DNA of 64,000 nucleotides, taken from assembly GCA_033675545.1 (NCBI GenBank), contig JAWDGP010002535.1, positions 791,001 to 855,000 of the forward strand, in the 5' to 3' direction. The notes below the pieces were generated by a model. It saw only the letters and a list, made by a program, of their open reading frames with translations, searched no databases and was not told the DNA's origin. Positions 1 through 45,700 of the stretch are shown here, in pieces. Made by a program: the position numbers and the translations under genes. Within the stretch, counting starts at the first letter, position 1, and every line of letters begins with the position of its first letter. The DNA comes from Elysia crispata (Eukaryota > Mollusca > Gastropoda > Plakobranchidae).

Positions 1-532
1 TTTTTTTTTCTTCGCTCATATACCGTTATTTGTTTACTTGTCTGCCTGTCTGACATCTGATTTCTCAAGTCGTTCCCACTCTTTCATTCTGTCTGTTTCT
101 TTCTCTAACAAGCTTTCTTTTATCAACGTACTACTTTATAACGTTGACACTCTCTATTTAACTCGATTGTTTTTTTTTTTTCTTTATTTTTTTGTCTATT
201 CGTAGAATCACGCTTATCTGTATTGAAATTTTTTTTTAGATCAAACTGAATTTATCTTATTTTTCTTTAAGTACTAATGAACAATTGGTCACGGTACGTC
301 GGTCCTGTGCTGTTTTCACCCATGGCTATAATCTTGCTTATTTTTAACCTACGAAACCTGAGATTTTTGTTCAAAAGTTGCGTATAGTGAAATCATTTCC
401 GCTGATATATTTTATCATCTCTTTCAAAAGTTCTTTTTAGGTTATAGTAATCGCTTTTAACATATTAAGAGACCAGTCCTAAATGTTGTTAGATCTAACA
501 CGATACCTTCCCGTCCGTTTCCTTGCCATCAG

Positions 533-32186
<31,654 letters not shown>

Positions 32187-32519
32187 ACAATCACGTTACT
32201 TATTTGCATGAGAAAGGAACAGTGCCGAGTGGCCACTGAGCTTTTTTTCCCATCTTTGTAAAATTTAAAAAATTAGTGAAGAACTTTAGAGATAAAGATA
32301 CTCTAATTTCAACGCCGTTTTAAGAGCGTTATGGATACAAAGTTTTAAAATCTGCTGGGAGAAGTCTGTCTACTCAAGAGTCTGCAATGATCAGATCTCC
32401 CGTTCAGTCTGCTTGCCTAAACCTAATGAAGAGAAAAAACAGACATGGATTTAGTTTTTCTACCTAATGTATAATACAGTAACTATCAATCGGGAGTATA
32501 ACATTTTAGTCACCTCTCA
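32187..32519 (+). other. Probable start of the dynein 3' untranslated region
   Basis: Sequence directly after the dynein stop codon. It is AT-rich with no open frame. I see no AATAAA or ATTAAA before the minisatellite begins near 32520. The nearest AATAAA downstream is at 33603-33608, beyond the array, so the UTR may either use a variant signal or run through the array. The 3' end cannot be placed from sequence alone. Confidence 0.4.
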
Positions 32520-33245
32520 TCCTCTAAGAAGGAATTGGTCTTATCATATCAAGCGTAGAACAGAGAATCTTCAGACCTCTCATTTCCTCTCAGAAGATTC
32601 TGATCATAACAAGCTTATAGTAGAGTAGAGAATCTTCCGACCTCTCACTTATACTCAGAAGATTCTGATCATATCAAGCTTAGAGTAGAGAATCTTCAGA
32701 CCTCTCACTTCCTCTCAGAAGATTCTGATCATAACAAGCTTATAGTAGAGTAGAGCATCTTCAGACCTCTCACTTCCACTCAGAAGATTCTGATCATATC
32801 AAAACTTAGAGTAGAGAATCTTTAGACCTCTCACTTCCTCTCAGAAGATACTGATCATAACAAGCTTAGAGTAGAGAATCTTTAGACCTCTCACTTCCTC
32901 TCAGAAGATTCTGATCATATCAAAGTAGAGAATCTTTAGACCTCTCACTTCCTCTCAGAAGATACTGATCATGGCAAGCTTAGAGTAGAGAATCTTTAGA
33001 CCTCTCACTTCCTCTCAGAAGATTCTGATCATATCAAAGTAGAGAATCTTTAGACCTCTCACTTCCTCTCAGAAGATACTGATCATGGCAAGCTTAGAGT
33101 AGAGAATCTTTAGACCTCTCACTTCCTCTCAGAAGATTCTGATCATATCAAACTTAGAGTAGAGAATCTTTAGACCTCTCACTTCCTCTCAGAAGATTCT
33201 GATCATATCAAGCTTAGAGTAGAGATGCACTAGATCCCTAACTTC
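32520..33245 (+). repeat. ~58-62-bp minisatellite downstream of dynein stop codon
   Basis: About 12 copies of a unit with tagagtagagaatctttaga, cctctcacttcctctcagaa and gattctgatcatatcaagct. Lengths vary because some copies lose the aagctta segment. Two copies near 32580-32760 carry a tagtagagtagag expansion. It begins about 335 bp after the stop codon and may lie in the 3' UTR or just beyond. Confidence 0.94.
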
Positions 33246-35320
33246 CTCCCAGAAGATTTTGAGGAGAGAATATTTAGATCATTCTACCTCCGTAAAGGTT
33301 TAGATCCAAGGAATGTTATTCTACTTTTTCAGTAAACCTAGAACATTTGATATGAGCTTTTCAGTAAGTCCTGGAGAGTCTCTTTTGGGTGAAACTCTTT
33401 GCAAACTGTGAACTGTTTTAATTCCCCCAGTCATAGACTTAGCTATGAATATACGTTCATCCAACCAGTGTGAACAAATATACCATGCCCACTTAATCGG
33501 CATAAAATTAAAACAGATTAAAATTTTGAACTAACTTTATTTCATTTCTAAGTTATACCGACGCAGTTCCTTTCTCTATTTATTTATTTATTTTTTTATA
33601 TAAATAAAACTTTATGATTGATAATAAAATTACTCTTTTATACATTACCATTACCCAGACTTTCTTGCTTTTTATTTATTTAGATTTTTTACACAAACAT
33701 TAGTAGCCTTAACTAGAGTTCTATGAAAGTGAAACTAAATATTTCGATACCAAATGAAACCAGAAGCATTAGGCGAGGCTACTTTGTTGCCAAAACATGA
33801 CACACTCTAAAAATGAAATAAAAAAAAGATTAACTGGTAAATACTAATCCTATTATTCTATCTTCCCATTTCTTCTCACACCTCTTTACGATTATTTTCG
33901 GCACTTATTTAGATTGATCTACTGCAAGAACTTTCATACCGTCTTGTCTCTATACTTATGTTTCATTTCAAATCGTTTTGTTACCGTATGTGACCCTGAG
34001 AGACACTACGTCGTTACGTAATTTAGGACTTTGGAAATAAAAAAAGGAATTAAAACAAATGGGCTCCAGGTCGAAAAGGGGATATACGTTATATAATTTG
34101 TACTTCTAAAGCAAACTGCAGAGCCGGAACCAAAGATAGTAAAACAAGACTAGCTCTGGGCGCCCGCTAATCACAGACACGTCATAGATCAGATAACTCC
34201 GAGATAGTTAGCTGTAATTAAATTAGATTGGTTATATAGAAGGTGTCACAAACATGCATTAATCAATAGTTGTTCGTGTTATGACCCTCTGTAATCTGAT
34301 GATCACCCTGTAATCTTTAGCTCTCATTTTTTTTCTTTTGAACAAACCAAAAAAAAAAAAAATACTGTTTTTCTTACCTTCTACATTACCTCAATCTTAT
34401 CTATTATAACAGTCGAAATGTGTGGGTTTTTTGTTAGAATCAATAGCATAAAAACAAAAGCGTGGACAATTTTTGTGCTATTAGGGTGTTTCTTTTCCTC
34501 ACCACGATCATCCTAAAACAAAAGTTGAAATTGTTCACTACGTAACCTGAATGGCTACGAAGTTCTTTACCATAGAATCGCTCTCTTGCAATTCGTTTTT
34601 TTTATTTTATGTGTAGAGCTGGTCGATACATCGGATTCTTCCACCTCCCTTTCTCCCCCCTCACCCCCATCTTTTTCTTTTTGCAAATCCGGTATCGCAT
34701 CTGACGTAAGAATAATTGCTAGAAATTTATGGCATTCGAAACAAACGTTTTTAACTACTCTTTCAGACTGAGGAAAGAGGTTGATCTTAGAATCTTATAA
34801 ACGATTTAAATTGTTCAAGTCAATAAAATAAATGTTTAATTAAGCTGAACTTCTTATCGATAACTCGTCTGCAAAATAACAAAATTGCCAGTAAGTCATA
34901 AGTAATAATTTTTTTTTTTAATTCAAATATTTTGTCCGATGTGAAATAAGCAGCGGTTATAAAAAAAAACAAAACAAAAACAACAAAACTGTTGCTATGA
35001 TTGAAAGTGCAACATACATCAGTCGTTCTTATATTTCCTTTTTTTGTGCTGTTCTTCGTGTATAGGCTGTTTAATGGTCACGTGGACAATGACAAGTATT
35101 TCTTATACACGCAACGCATTGTAGAAAGAAATGACAGCAGTTTTGTGACCTAAGAATAAACCGTTATAAAAGATTGTACATAAAATGCTCTAAATCATAG
35201 CAATTAATTTATAAAAATTTATAAAGTATTGTCCGTCTTCAAAATGACTTTACGAGTCGAGTATTACAAGTACGTTGTATATACACTGTATATAAATCGA
35301 CTGGTGCACGTGCCGCAGAG
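33246..35320. other. Intergenic AT-rich stretch
   Basis: Contains AATAAA at 33603-33608, a candidate polyadenylation signal for the dynein gene. Otherwise AT-rich with poly-A/T runs; no coding region, RNA gene or mobile element recognised. Confidence 0.5.
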
Positions 35321-35360
35321 AAAGCGTGCCTCACGCAAGGACCAAGCCTCCTCCGCTTCA

Positions 35361-36325
35361 ACTACCACTACCCTCTGGTGCCCTACTTGCTGACCACTCT
35401 TTAGGGCTCGGATTGAACTTGTCAGTCATCTCCGGATCAACAGTCACCGTTCATCAACTACCACTACCCTCTGATGCCCTACTTGCGGACCACCCTTCAG
35501 GGCTCGGATTGGACTTGTCAGTCATCTCCGGACCATCAGTCACCGTTCATCAACTACCACTACCCTCTGGTGCCCTACTTGCGGACCACCCTTCAGGGCT
35601 CGGATTGGACTTGTCAGTCATCTCCGGACCAACAGTCACCGTTCATCAACTACCACTACCCTCTGGTGCCCTACTTGCGGACCACCCTTCAGGGCTCGGA
35701 TTGGACTTGTCAGTCATCTCCGGATCAACAGTCACCGTTCATCAACTACCACTACTCTCTGGTGCCCTACTTGCGGACCACCCTTCAGGGCTCGGATTGG
35801 ACTTGTTAGTCATCTCCGGATCAACAGTCACCGTTCATCAACTACCACTACTCTCTGGTGCCCTACTTGCGGACCACCCTTCAGGGCTCGGATTGGACTT
35901 GTCAGTCATCTCCGGATCAACAGTCACCGTTCATCAACTACCACTACCCTCTGATGCCCTACTTGCGGACCACCCTTCAGGGCTCGGATTGGACTTGTCA
36001 GTCATCTCCGGATCAACAGTCACCGTTCATCAACTACCACTACCCTCTGGTGCCCTACTTGCGGACCACCCTTCAGGGCTCGGATTGGACTTGTCAGTCA
36101 TCTCCGGATCAACAGTCACCGTTCATCAACTACCACTACCCTCTGGTGCCCTACTTGCGGACCACCCTTCAGGGCTCGGATTGGACTTGTCAGTCATCTC
36201 CGGACCCACAGTCACCGTTCATCAACTACCACTACCCTCTGGTGCCCTACTTGGTGACCACCCTTCAGGGCTCGGATTGGACTTGTCAGTCATCTCCGGA
36301 CCCACAGTCACCGTTCATCAATCTA
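35361..36325 (+). repeat. 96-bp minisatellite, 10 copies
   Basis: The unit caactaccactaccctctgg, tgccctacttgcggaccacc, cttcagggctcggattggac and ttgtcagtcatctccgga repeats with an exact 96-bp period (gtcatctccgg at 35521, 35617 and onward). It is GC-richer than its surroundings. Because 96 = 32 codons, two forward frames stay open through most of it (one reads LPLPSGALLADHPSGLGLDL per unit, the other TTLQGSDWTCQSSPD). All three reverse frames are closed. No in-frame ATG with upstream context or splice evidence supports translation; the unit may derive from a duplicated exon. A short (CAA)n follows at 36361. Confidence 0.9.
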
Positions 36326-36399
36326 GAATGAAGTCATGGACATCTTCGACTCCTAAGGGCAAACAACAACAACAGCAACAACACATTTTATACGCATTG

Positions 36400-39050
36400 A
36401 TCTGTTATAAATCATCTCTTGAGAAGCAATATAGCACTCTATATCACTAGCATAAGAAAACTCACTCCTCCAAACTATTTTAATCCAGGGTTTGCTGCTT
36501 ATGGTGCATATTCTCAACATTTTCGCGACTTCATAGTGTGTCGAAAATGATTCTTGAACATTCATAATATCGTGTTTTATTAAAAGAAAAAACAGTTTCA
36601 TTTAAAAAAAGCTAAAACCTTGTTTCGCATATATATTATAACAATTGGCAAATGGAAGGCTATATTTCACATTAACAAGTTTTGACAAATAAAAATCTTC
36701 TCACTAAAGATCATTATACATACAATGTAGTAATTGGCAAGAAATAACATGAGCTTAGAAGAAACAGGAGTACCAATAAACTATTAAAACAGTTTGTTTT
36801 TCAGCTAAATGGTCGAAGAGTTTTTTACAATCAATGTAAGCCTTGCTGTTTATAGCGTTTGTTTCCTTGGGTGTTGAGAGAGCGTTTCTATTTAAAGATC
36901 GTCGTGGAATTACTTATAAATATATTCACTTCCTCTGACAACGTTTCACACTACTGCAGTTTGAGATAAGTCTTTTGACCATAGTCAAGCCGTTACTTGG
37001 TCGAAGACCGAGGGATAGCATAAAAGTAGGTACCACAAAGTGGTATTTGAGTAAAACCAATTTCACTATAAAGATCTTGTGGCGACATGAAATTCCCAAC
37101 AAATTTCATCATTTTAAATACCTGCAGTGTATGAATAACAAAACAAATTACACGTTTCAAAAGAAGAAAAAAACAATCTTTCCAGTGATATAAGTTTTGT
37201 TTGTGTAGACTCATTATAAGGCAGTTTTTAAAAGGTTTTAAAGTAGGGTAATTTTGACGTCATCAGCGATGCGTTATCTTTTCTACCGCCGGGAGATAGG
37301 GACTTTGTGGTACCTAATAAAAGTATATAAAAATCTAGATAACTCAAACGTTGTACCAATTTTTTCTTCCACACTAGGCCTAATGAAGTACTGGATCGTC
37401 GATGTAAAAACTCGACCTTGATTTCTTTTTTTTAAAAAAGAAGATTACATAAACTCACCGCCACCAGAAACAACTTGTTTGTAGTAAAACCTCCTAACTA
37501 CTTTCCACTTGGTTGCGGTAGGACACTCGGGTGTCTTGTCGCGCACAGTTTATACCAGCGTCACTCCACGCACAGAATCGAGTGGCGGCTTTTAGGATTT
37601 GTTTTTGAGGCTTTTTATCGCCGCTTTACCAAAAACTGAGTTTTCTTGCATATTTTCTTGTTTGTGTTGGTGTAGATCTAACAGATCTTTTAAAATCATA
37701 CAGGTCACTTTATTAAAAGTAAGCATGCTTACCCTTTCAAATGAACAGAAGAATTGATTTTTGTTCCATATTATCTAAAAAAAACAAACCCAAAAATATT
37801 CTGATCACTACAAACATTAAAATTTCAAAAACTTAGATTGTTACTTCCTGCATCCGCACTTCTGATACTTTTACTTCTCAAATCAGATCTGTTGTTTTGG
37901 GATTAGAGTGTCAAAATCCTATCCAATTTTCCTCTTCGGTATTGTAACAGTCAGAAATGCACTAGCTAAGCAGTCTGGAAAGTTTATTATAAACGAAAAT
38001 CTTGCCTAGATCTAGATTTTTTTTTTTAAATCGAAAATGTGTATAGATTTGTAAAAAAATATGTATTAACCATTTATAATAGTAAAATCTTGTCTCAATC
38101 TGAAATGTCTATTAAGCAACAATCGTTATAGATTTGCAAAAATTTGTTACGAAGAGCAATGGAAAATTTATCGTAATTATAAACCTAGTTACATTAAATA
38201 ATGAAAAAAATCACGATCAAAATTCCGTATCAATTTAAACAATTTTGACGAAAAAGAGTGATAAAAACATTTTTACTCGAAAATCTTGACTAATTTAAAA
38301 TTATTGTCAGAATAAAACATTTTCTATAGGACTGGTTTTTCAAAGATTTATGAAAAAAAGTAAAGGATAAAAATTTAGAGTACTAGGGATTAATCTTGTC
38401 TAGGTTTCCGTAGTATTTGTCGGAAAAACAAGACGTAGGCAAAATCAACACACACGACGGGAAAAAATGATCATTAGAATTTTAAAAGATAGATTTCCCG
38501 AGATTAATGATTGATAAGATACCTGTCTGGGAACTCGAGTCTATTTTTTAAAATAAGTCTAGATTGTAGTTTGATCAGAGCTCAATTTAACTAAACTAAT
38601 GTTAGCTTAGATCTAAATAATATTTAGCAAGATCAAGCTAACATTAGCTCAGAATGATTTCTAAAATTCTAAATATCTTGTAACCCTCAGAGATATCTAG
38701 CCAAAGGCTTGCACTAAATCAAAATCTGTTTCAGTATCAAGTCTAAAATTAGAGATTTTATAATACTGCACAAAGATAATACCCATTTCATGACGTAGTG
38801 AACTGGGCTATCTCACTATTATACAGCACCAGAACTTGTGTAAAACATTTGCACTTTACACGTGTTATTTAAGCATTTTAAAAGACCTCAGTAGAGTCCG
38901 CTTCGGAATAGGCCTAAGGCCAGCCTCACATAGACCATAGAGCGTCACTCAACACGTCACGTGCGAGTACCTAAAGTGGTTAGTATAATTTCAACGGAAC
39001 CCCTTACATAAGTAATTGCCGACACGTATATGTATTATGTATATCTATAT
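36400..39050. other. Intergenic AT-rich stretch
   Basis: Very AT-rich with scattered TCTAGATCT-like motifs. No open frame with homology or splice support and no mobile element recognised. Confidence 0.5.
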
Positions 39051-39075
39051 CTATATCTATCTATCTATCTATCTA

Positions 39076-39138
<63 letters not shown>
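39044..39138. repeat. (TATC)n-(TA)n-(TG)n compound microsatellite
   Basis: Runs tatatctatatc, then tatctatcta, then about 40 bp of (TA)n, then (GT)n of about 18 bp. The alternating purine-pyrimidine part is likely to be unstable in replication. Confidence 0.95.
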
Positions 39139-39705
39139 AAATACTAATTCTATGTTTAATGCTGCCTTTCATTAAAATCACAATGCACTTCATAAGTTCT
39201 TTCTATATTTACATCTCATATTTGAACATATTTTTAATTGGACCACGTACCCGTACTTTCATACTATACTTCCAAATATTATACCTTCTATAAATAAAAA
39301 AAATTATTGCATTAAAAGTTTTTGCTAAAAATTTGCACCTAATATATGTCCTCTTCCTTAACTTGTCATGACATTTTCCTTCATATAAAATTCTATTTAA
39401 ATGTTCTGTGTTGCTTCCTACTGCAGCCAGTAATGAGCTTTTGAAGGAGGTACCAATCAGGTTGTATTGGGAGATAGAAGGAACACAAGGAAAAATGCTA
39501 GATCATGTAGATGCTTATGACGACACAAAAGTTACAGCACATATAAAAGAATTTGTTGAAATCCTGATCAGATCATATCACCAAACCAGATATATTGTGA
39601 TCCAATCAGCTTTTTCATATCAGATTATCATAGTCGACCTAAATTTCTATTTGAAAGCAAACGGATAGAAGGCCGCAACTGACTATGAGCGCAATAGCTA
39701 GAGTT
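39139..39705. other. Unassigned stretch before the 8-kb array
   Basis: AT-rich. A forward frame of 87 codons (39408-39668) is open and reads like protein in part (KEVPIRLYWEIEGTQGKML), but I recognise no family and see no clear exon boundaries. It may be a transposon relic or chance. Confidence 0.35.
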
Positions 39706-39708
39706 ATC

Positions 39709-39798
<90 letters not shown>

Positions 39799-42700
39799 GA
39801 GGGAGGAGTGAGAGACACATACACACACAGAGAAAAAGAGAGAGAAAGGAGAGAGGAGGGAGAGGCATACACACACAAAGAGAGAGAGAGAGAGGAGGGA
39901 GAGACACATACACACCCACAGAAAAAGAGAGAGAGAGAGAGGGAGAGACAGAGAGAGAGGAGGGAGGAGGGAGAGACACATACACACACGCAGAGAGAGA
40001 GAGGAGGGAAAGACACATACACACACGCAGAGAGAGAGAGAGAGGAGGGAGAGACACATACACACATGCAGAGAGAGAGAGGAGGGAGAGACACATACAC
40101 ACACGCAGAGAGAGAGGAGGGAGAGATACATACACACACGCAGAGAGAGAGAGAGGAGGGAGAGACACATACACACACGCAGAGAGAGAGAGAGAGAGGA
40201 GGGAGAGACACATACACACACGCAGAGAGAGAGAGAGGAGGGAGAGACACATACACACACGCAGAGAGAGAGAGAGGAGGGAGAGACACATACACACACG
40301 CAGAGAGAGAGAGAGAGGAGGGAGAGACACATACACACACGCAGAGAGAGAGAGAGAGGAGGGAGAGACACATACACACACGCAGAGAGAGAGAGGAGGG
40401 AGAGACACATACACACATGCAGAGAGAGAGAGAGGAGGGAGAGACACATACACAAACGCAGAGAGAGAGAGAGAGGGAGAGACACATACACACACGCAGA
40501 GAGAGAGAGGAGGGAGAGACACATACACACACGCAGAGAGAGAGAGGAGGGAGAGACACATACACACACGCAGAGAGAGAGAGGAGGGAGAGACACATAC
40601 ACACACGCAGAGAGAGAGAGGAGGGAGAGACACATACACACACGCAGAGAGAGAGAGGAGGGAGAGACAAATACACACACGCAGAGAGAGTGAGGAGGGA
40701 GAGACACATACACACCCAGAGAAAAAAAGAGAGAGAGAGAGGGAGAGACACATACACACCCAGAGAAAAAAAGAGAGAGGGAGGAGGGAGAGACACATAC
40801 ACAAACGCAGAGAGAGAGAGAGAAGGGAGAGACACATACACACACGCAGAGAGAGAGAGGAGGGAGAGACACATACACACACGCAGAGAGAGAGAGAGGA
40901 GGGAGAGACACATACACACACGCAGAGAGAGAGGAGGGAGAGACACATACACACACGCAGAGAGAGGGAGGAGGCAGAGACACATACACACACGCAGAGA
41001 GAGAGAGAGGAGGGAGAGACACATACACACACGCAGAGAGAGAGAGAGGAGGGAGAGACACATACACACACGCAGAGAGAGAGAGGAGGGAGAGACACAT
41101 ACACACACGCAGAGAGAGAGAGAAGGGAGAGACACATACACACACGCAGAGAGAGAGAGGAGGGAGAGACACATACACACACGCAGAGAGAGAGTGAGGA
41201 GGGAGAGACACATACACACACGCAGAGAGAGAGAGGAGGGAGAGACACATACACACACGCAGAGAGAGAGAGAGGAGGGAGAGACACATACACACACGCA
41301 GAGAGAGAGAGAGGAGGGAGAGACACATACACACACGCAGAGAGAGAGAGGAGGGAGAGACACATACACACACGCAGAGAGAGAGAGAGGAGGGAGAGAC
41401 ACATACACACACGCAGAGAGAGAGAGGAGGGAGAGACACATACACACACGCAGAGAGAGAGAGAGGAGGGAGAGACACATACACACACGCAGAGAGAGAG
41501 AGAGGAGGGAGAGACACATACACACAAGCAGAGAGGGAGAGGAGAGAGGAGGGAGAGACACATACACACACGCAGAGAGAGAGAGGAGGGAGAGACACAT
41601 ACACACACGCAGAGAGAGAGAGGAGGGAGAGACACATACACACACGCAGAGAGAGAGAGAGAGAGGGAGAGACACATACACACCCAGAGAAAAAGAGAGA
41701 GAGGAGGGAGAGACACATACACAAACGCAGAGAGAGAGAGAGAGGAGGGAGAGACACATACACACACGCAGAGAGAGGGAGGAGGGAGAGACACATACAC
41801 ACACGCAGAGAGAGAGAGCAGGGAGAGACACATACACACACGCAGAGAGAGAGAGGAGGGAGAGACACATACACACACGCAGAGAGAGAGAGGAGGGAGA
41901 GACACATACACACACGCAGAGAGAGAGAGGAGGGAGAGACACATACACACACGCAGAGAGAGAGAGGAGGGAGAGACACATACACACACGCAGAGAGAGA
42001 GAGGAGGGAGAGACACATACACACACGCAGAGAGAGAGAGGAGGGAGAGACACATACACACACGCAGAGAGAGAGAGAGGGAGAGAGACACATACACACA
42101 GAGAGAGAGAGGAGGGAGAGATACATACACACACGCAGAGAGAGAGAGAGGAGGGAGAGACACATACACACACACGCAGAGAGAGAGAGAGAGGAGGGAG
42201 AGACACATACACACACGCAGAGAGAGAGAGAGGGAGGAGGGAGAGACACATACACAAACGCAGAGAGAGAGGAGGGAGAGACACATACACACACGCAGAG
42301 AGAGAGAGGAGGGAGAGACACATACACACACGCAGAGAGAGAGAGGAGGGAGAGACACATACACACACGCAGAGAGAGAGAGAGGAGGGAGAGACACATA
42401 CACACACGCAGAGAGAGAGAGAGGAGGGAGAGACACATACACACACGCAGAGAGAGAGAGGAGGGAGAGACACATACACACACGCAGAGAGAGAGAGAGA
42501 GGAGGGAGAGACACATACACACACACACGCAGAGAGAGAGAGGAGGGAGAGACACATACACACACGCAGAGAGAGAGAGGAGGGAGAGACACATACACAC
42601 ACGCAGAGAGAGAGAGGCGGGAGAGACACATACACACACGCAGAGAGAGAGAGAGGAGGGAGAGACACATACACACACGCAGAGAGAGAGAGAGGGAGGA

Positions 42701-45700
42701 GGGAGAGACACATACACACACGCAGAGAGAGAGAGAGGAGGGAGAGACACATACACACACGCAGAGAGAGAGAGGAGGGAGAGACACATACACACACGCA
42801 GAGAGAGAGAGAGAGGAGGGAGAGACACATACACACACGCAGAGAGAGAGAGGAGGGAGAGACACATACACACACGCAGAGAGAGAGAGAGGAGGGAGAG
42901 ACACATACACACACGCAGAGAGAGAGAGGAGGGAGAGACACATACACACACGCAGAGAGAGAGAGGAGGGAGAGACACATACACACACGCAGAGAGAGAG
43001 AGGAGGGAGAGACACATACACACACGCAGAGAGAGAGAGGAGGGAGAGACACATACACACACGCAGAGAGATAGAGAAAGAGGAGGGAGAGACACATACA
43101 CACACGCAGAGAGAGAGAGAGGAGGGAGAGACACATACACACACGCAGAGAGAGAGGAGGGAGAGACACATACACACACGCAGAGAGAGTGAGGAGGGAG
43201 AGACACATACACACCCAGAGAAAAAAAGAGAGAGAGAGAGGGAGAGACACATACACACCCAGAGAAAAAAAGAGAGAGGGAGGAGGGAGAGACACATACA
43301 CAAACGCAGAGAGAGAGAGGAGGGAGAGACACATACACACACGCAGAGAGAGAGAGGAGGGAGAGACACATACACACACGCAGAGAGAGAGAGGAGGGAG
43401 AGACACATACACACACGCAGAGAGAGAGGAGGGAGAGACACATACACACACGCAGAGAGAGAGAGGAGGGAGAGACACATACACACACGCAGAGAGAGAG
43501 AGAGGAGGGAGAGACACATACACACACGCAGAGAGAGAGAGGAGGGAGAGACAAATACACACACGCAGAGAGAGTGAGGAGGGAGAGACACATACACACC
43601 CAGAGAAAAAAAGAGAGAGAGAGAGGGAGAGACACATACACACCCAAAGAAAAAAAGAGAGAGGGAGGAGGGAGAGACACATACACAAACGCAGAGAGAG
43701 AGAGAGGAGGGAGAGACACATACACACACGCAGAGAGAGAGAGGAGGGAGAGACACATACACACACGCAGAGAGAGAGAGAGAGGAGGGAGAGACACATA
43801 CACACACGCAGAGAGAGAGGAGGGAGAGACACATACACAAACGCAGAGAGAGAGAGGAGGCAGAGACACATACACACAGGCAGAGAGAGAGAAGAGGGAG
43901 AGACACATACACACACGCAGAGAGAGAGAGAGGAGGGAGAGACACATACACACACGCTGAGAGAGGGAGGAGGGAGAGACACATACACACACGCAGAGAG
44001 GGAGAGGAGAGAGGAGGGAGAGACACATACAAACACGCAGAGAGAGAGAGAAGGGAGAGACACATACACACACGCAGAGAGGGAGAGGAGAGAGAGGGAG
44101 AGACACATACACACCCAGAGAAAAAAAGAGAGAGGGAGGAGGGAGAGACACATACACACACGCAGAGAGAGAGAGGAGGGAGAGACACATACACACACGC
44201 AGAGAGAGAGAGAGGAGGGAGAGACACATACACACACGCAGAGAGAGAGGAGGGAGAGACACATACACACACGCAGAGAGAGAGAGAGGAGGGAGAGACA
44301 CATACACACACGCAGAGAGAGAGAGGAGGGAGAGACACATACACACACGCAGAGAGAGGGAGGAGGGAGAGACACATACACACACGCAGAGAGAGAGAGG
44401 AGAGAGAGGGAGAGACACATACACACCCAGAGAGAGAGGAGGGAGAGACACATACACACACGCAGAGAGAGAGAGAGAGGAGGGAGAGACACATACACAC
44501 ACGCAGAGAGAGAGAGGAGGGAGAGACACATACACACACGCAGAGAGAGAGAGAGGAGGGAGAGACACATACACACACGCAGAGAGAGAGAGGAGGGAGA
44601 GACACATACACACACGCAGAGAGAGAGAGGAGGGAGAGACACATACACACACGCAGAGAGAGAGAGGAGGGAGAGACACATACACACACGCAGAGAGAGA
44701 GAGGAGGGAGAGACACATACACACACGCAGAGAGAGAGAGGAGGGAGAGACACATACACACCCAGAGAAAAAAAGAGAGAGGGAGGAGGGAGAGACACAT
44801 ACACAAACGCAGAGAGAGAGAGAGGAGGGAGAGACACATACACACACGCAGAGAGAGAGAGAGGAGGGAGAGACACATACACACACGCAGAGAGAGAGAG
44901 GAGGGAGAGACACATACACACACGCAGAGAGAGAGAGGAGGGAGAGACACATACACACACGCAGAGAGAGAGAGAGGAGGGAGAGACACATACACACACG
45001 CAGAGAGAGAGACGAGAGAGAGGGAGAGACACATACACACCCAGAGAAAAAAAAGGAGAGGGAGGAGGGAGAGACACATACACAAACGCAGAGAGAGAGA
45101 GGAGGGAGAGACACATACACACACGCAGAGAGAGAGAGAGGAGGGAGAGACACATACACACACGCAGAGAGAGAGAGGAGGGAGAGACACATACACACAC
45201 GCAGAGAGAGAGGAGGGAGAGACACATACACACACGCAGAGAGAGAGAGGAGGGAGAGACACATACACACACGCAGAGAGAGAGGAGGGAGAGACACATA
45301 CACACACGCAGAGAGAGAGAGGAGGGAGAGACACATACACACACGCAGAGAGAGAGAGGAGAGAGAGACACATACACACACGCAGAGAGAGAGAGGAGGG
45401 AGAGACACATACACACACGCAGAGAGAGAGAGAGAGGAGGGAGAGACACATACACACACGCAGAGAGAGAGAGGAGGGAGAGACACATACACACACGCAG
45501 AGAGAGAGAGAGGAGGGAGAGACACATACACACACGCAGAGAGAGGGAGGAGGGAGAGACACATACACACACGCAGAGAGAGAGAGAGGAGGGAGAGACA
45601 CATACACACACGCAGAGAGAGAGAGGAGGGAGAGACACATACACACACGCAGAGAGAGGGAGGAGGGAGAGACACATACACACACGCAGAGAGGGAGAGG

